Part shown: positions 62,678-64,000 of the stretch, piece by piece | Layout: every line of letters starts with the position of its first letter | Numbering within the stretch: the first letter of the stretch is position 1 | From: Candidatus Vallotia laricis | GTDB taxonomy: Bacteria; Pseudomonadota; Gammaproteobacteria; Burkholderiales; Burkholderiaceae | Length of the DNA: 64,000 nt | Direction: 5' to 3' | NCBI RefSeq assembly: GCF_020541325.1 | Contig: NZ_CP047399.1 | Span: 248,001-312,000 of the forward strand | Position numbers and translations under genes: made by a program | The notes under the pieces: generated by a model | Told to the model about the DNA's origin: nothing | Database searches by the model: none | The model's input: the letters and a program-made list of their open reading frames with translations, nothing else

Positions 62678-62904
62678 TAATTTAAGTGTATTTCTATTTT
62701 AGATTTAACTCACTGTAGAAACAATAACCCTTTGCACCCTTTGCGGACGTTTATACGGAAGTATAATGTATAATACAAGATATGTCTACTGTATTAGTAT
62801 GTATAGTTATCAAGGTGCCTACTGTTTTAGGTGGTCTTATGATAGAGGAAGTAATTAGTTAATAATTAGATCTCATATGTGTACTGCTGTTGCCAAATAT
62901 CTAT

Positions 62905-63224
62905 TGGTGCCCGGAGCCGGAATCGAACCGGCACGCCTCTCGGCGGAGGATTTTCTTCCCACTTCGACTTTCGCCGCCGCTACTCCTAGAGTAGGCGTTC
63001 GTGGTCTGGAGCACGCCTTCACCCTGGCTTTTGCTTTAGGTGCCCGCCGTCTGCTCTCTACACCTTCTGTAGCGCTTGAGCGCTACAGCTTGGATCGGCA
63101 TTAGCTCGAAATTGCATGCATTCAGGGCTTTTACCGAGTTTGACGGGTTTCACCTTCAGGATTTCTCTTGAAGGGCTCAAATTATGCTTGAGTCCCCTGC
63201 GTCTACCAGTTTCACCATCCGGGC
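62905..63224 (-). tRNA. tRNA-Leu(CAA) with group I intron
   Basis: The 5' exon (63224-63190, 35 bases) starts GCCCGGATGGTGAAACTGG and ends with C34. The 3' exon (62954-62905, 50 bases) supplies A35, A36, the variable arm CGCC-GAGA-GGCG, the T arm GCCGG-TTCGATT-CCGGC, acceptor TCCGGGC and an encoded CCA. Joined, they give an 85-base class II tRNA with a 7-bp acceptor stem, anticodon stem GGGGA/TCCTC (one G-T pair) and loop CTCAAAA, hence anticodon CAA (Leu UUG codons). The 235-base interruption is annotated separately. The only tRNA gene in the window. Confidence 0.92.
62955..63189 (-). ncRNA. Group I intron in the tRNA-Leu anticodon loop
   Basis: Minus-strand core elements are visible. P1: CTCAA/TTGAG across the 5' splice site. 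P2: CCTTCA/TGAAGG. P3: CCGTC with GACGG. P4: TCGGTA/TGCCGA in the conserved AATGCCGATCCAAGC block. P6: CTGTAGCGC/GCGCTACAG. P7: GAGCA/TGCTC, with the AGAGAGCAGACGGCGGGC block resembling the conserved R element. P9: CTACTC/GAGTAG. The intron ends in G directly before the 3' exon. It has no open reading frame, so it is a minimal ribozyme. Insertion is after anticodon position 34, as in cyanobacterial tRNA-Leu introns. The base before the 5' splice site is C, giving C-G instead of the usual U-G pair. Confidence 0.88.
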
Positions 63225-63367
63225 AAAATAGAAAGACAGTTTGTGATGCATCTTACACTTATTGACTATAAGAAAATACGTACCTTAAGTAGCATACAAA
63301 CTTTTTTTAGCAATTAGAACATAAGCATGTCGTAATTTAATATACTTGGCAAGTATAAAGATTTTTT

Positions 63368-63402
63368 CAGACTTGCATGCGAAATTATAGCATGCAAGTC
63401 TG
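63368..63402. repeat. Perfect 13-bp hairpin upstream of tRNA-Leu
   Basis: CAGACTTGCATGC (63368-63380) pairs exactly with 63390-63402 around a 9-base loop, 144 bases upstream of the tRNA 5' end. A T6 run lies on its left flank (63362-63367), which on either transcript is not the position of a terminator U-tract. Confidence 0.5.
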
Positions 63403-63754
63403 TTGTATCAATCAGTGTAAGTTCACATAACTGAAGTTCAGTATGCCCTAAAAGACACTAGCTTAGTCGCATGTAAATCTGGCTGTCAGTTATTCCGTAC
63501 GCTAGCAAGACGGAACTGTAAATCTAATCGAAGATTCGCACGTTTACAATAGTTGCGTCTGACTTTAACTTCCACAAGTTTACGAAACGTATGACTTGTG
63601 CGATTATTCCAATGTACGACATTATATCCCTACTCATACGCCTGATTGGAAGCCGCCTTAATATTGGGGATCCTAGCGCCCACAGGTGAATATCTTCAGA
63701 TAATTTTCTGGCGCAGAGACTAACAATTTTTCCAAAAAAATCAATATAATCATC

Positions 63755-63894
63755 GTCTAACCAATCCTTGGTCTAACCAATCCTTGGTCTAACCAATCCT
63801 TGGTCTAACCAATCCTTGGTCTAACCAATCCTTGGTCTAACCAATCCTTGGTCTAACCAATCCTTGGTCTAACCAATCCTTGGTCTAACCAATC
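63755..63894. repeat. 16-bp tandem repeat, 8.75 copies
   Basis: The unit GTCTAACCAATCCTTG repeats eight times without change (63755-63882), followed by 12 matching bases of a ninth copy. Each copy holds the small dyad ACCAA-TCC-TTGGT, which spans unit boundaries. There are no spacers, so it is not a CRISPR array; it is a minisatellite or iteron-like array. Confidence 0.9.
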
Positions 63895-64000
63895 TTTACT
63901 ATCGATGCAAGCACGTAAGGTGCGGACAATCTAAGACATGAAAATTGTGAACTCGGAGCTAGCAGACATCTGTGTAAATATATAGACTGCGCCGATTAGA

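Larger units (their letters stand above)
63225..64000. other. Gap at right edge with hairpin and tandem repeat
   Basis: No gene read. It contains the hairpin at 63368-63402 and the 16-bp tandem array at 63755-63894. The tRNA promoter should lie at 63225-63290 on the minus strand but no clear -35/-10 pair was identified. Confidence 0.55.

Noticed and set aside
63755-63894. Possible CRISPR array
   Set aside because: The 16-bp units are directly adjacent with no unique spacers, and no cas gene is nearby.

Overview
This window looks like part of the chromosome of a Burkholderiaceae-related bacterium whose genome is being eroded, most likely a host-restricted endosymbiont. The evidence is threefold. 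The intact proteins read like Burkholderia orthologues (recognised from memory, no search was run). The gene order follows Burkholderia blocks: nadK-recN / grpE-dnaK-dnaJ; purM-hda-HAD-pcnB-folK; mutL-miaA; plsY-murB-argF-DUF3579-rpsT-murJ; adk-kdsB-Trm112-lpxK-xseA-sodB; icd-clpS-clpA; ribF-ileS-lspA-coaBC facing purN-rsmB. And between the intact genes lie long AT-rich stretches plus many wrecked but still readable genes. Species cannot be decided here; Burkholderia-derived insect or fungal symbionts are the obvious comparison set.

Layout. 1-8006: a protein tail, mnmA, tldD and a large AsmA/YhdP-type protein. 8007-18022: recN pseudogene, nadK, then the heat-shock set grpE-dnaK-dnaJ with a good sigma-32-type promoter and three hairpins between dnaK and dnaJ. 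18023-25657: folK, pcnB, a HAD phosphatase, hda pseudogene, purM, miaA, mutL relic and tsaE. 25658-33902: an empty 1.9 kb stretch, then plsY, murB, argF, a DUF3579 gene, rpsT and murJ. 33903-40002: adk, kdsB pseudogene, Trm112-like gene, lpxK pseudogene, xseA, sodB. 40003-46261: icd, then clpS and clpA pseudogenes in a mostly empty region. 46262-56792: coaBC, lspA, ileS and ribF on the minus strand, then purN, a broken rsmB-type methyltransferase, an MscS-type channel and a fatty-acid desaturase on the plus strand. 56793-64000: rpmG, rpmB, ispH, a CNNM/CorC-type membrane protein, a tRNA-Leu(CAA) interrupted by a group I intron, and a 16-bp tandem repeat.

Together the intact genes keep translation and tRNA modification (mnmA, miaA, tsaE, ileS, ribosomal proteins), protein folding, cofactor synthesis (FAD, CoA, folate, NADP), purines, isoprenoids, phospholipids and peptidoglycan. 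The broken genes fall into clear groups: lipid A/Kdo activation (lpxK, kdsB), the ClpS-ClpA degradation arm, DNA repair and replication control (recN, mutL, hda), and one rRNA methyltransferase. Most are recently broken, since whole domains can still be read across frameshifts. No CRISPR array, insertion sequence or phage gene was seen.

The most notable non-protein signals are the self-splicing-type intron in tRNA-Leu(CAA) with a C-G instead of U-G splice-site pair, a recurring class of long perfect stem-loops in the gaps that lack U-tracts, and the 16-bp tandem array with internal dyad symmetry. I found no convincing new multi-gene system.
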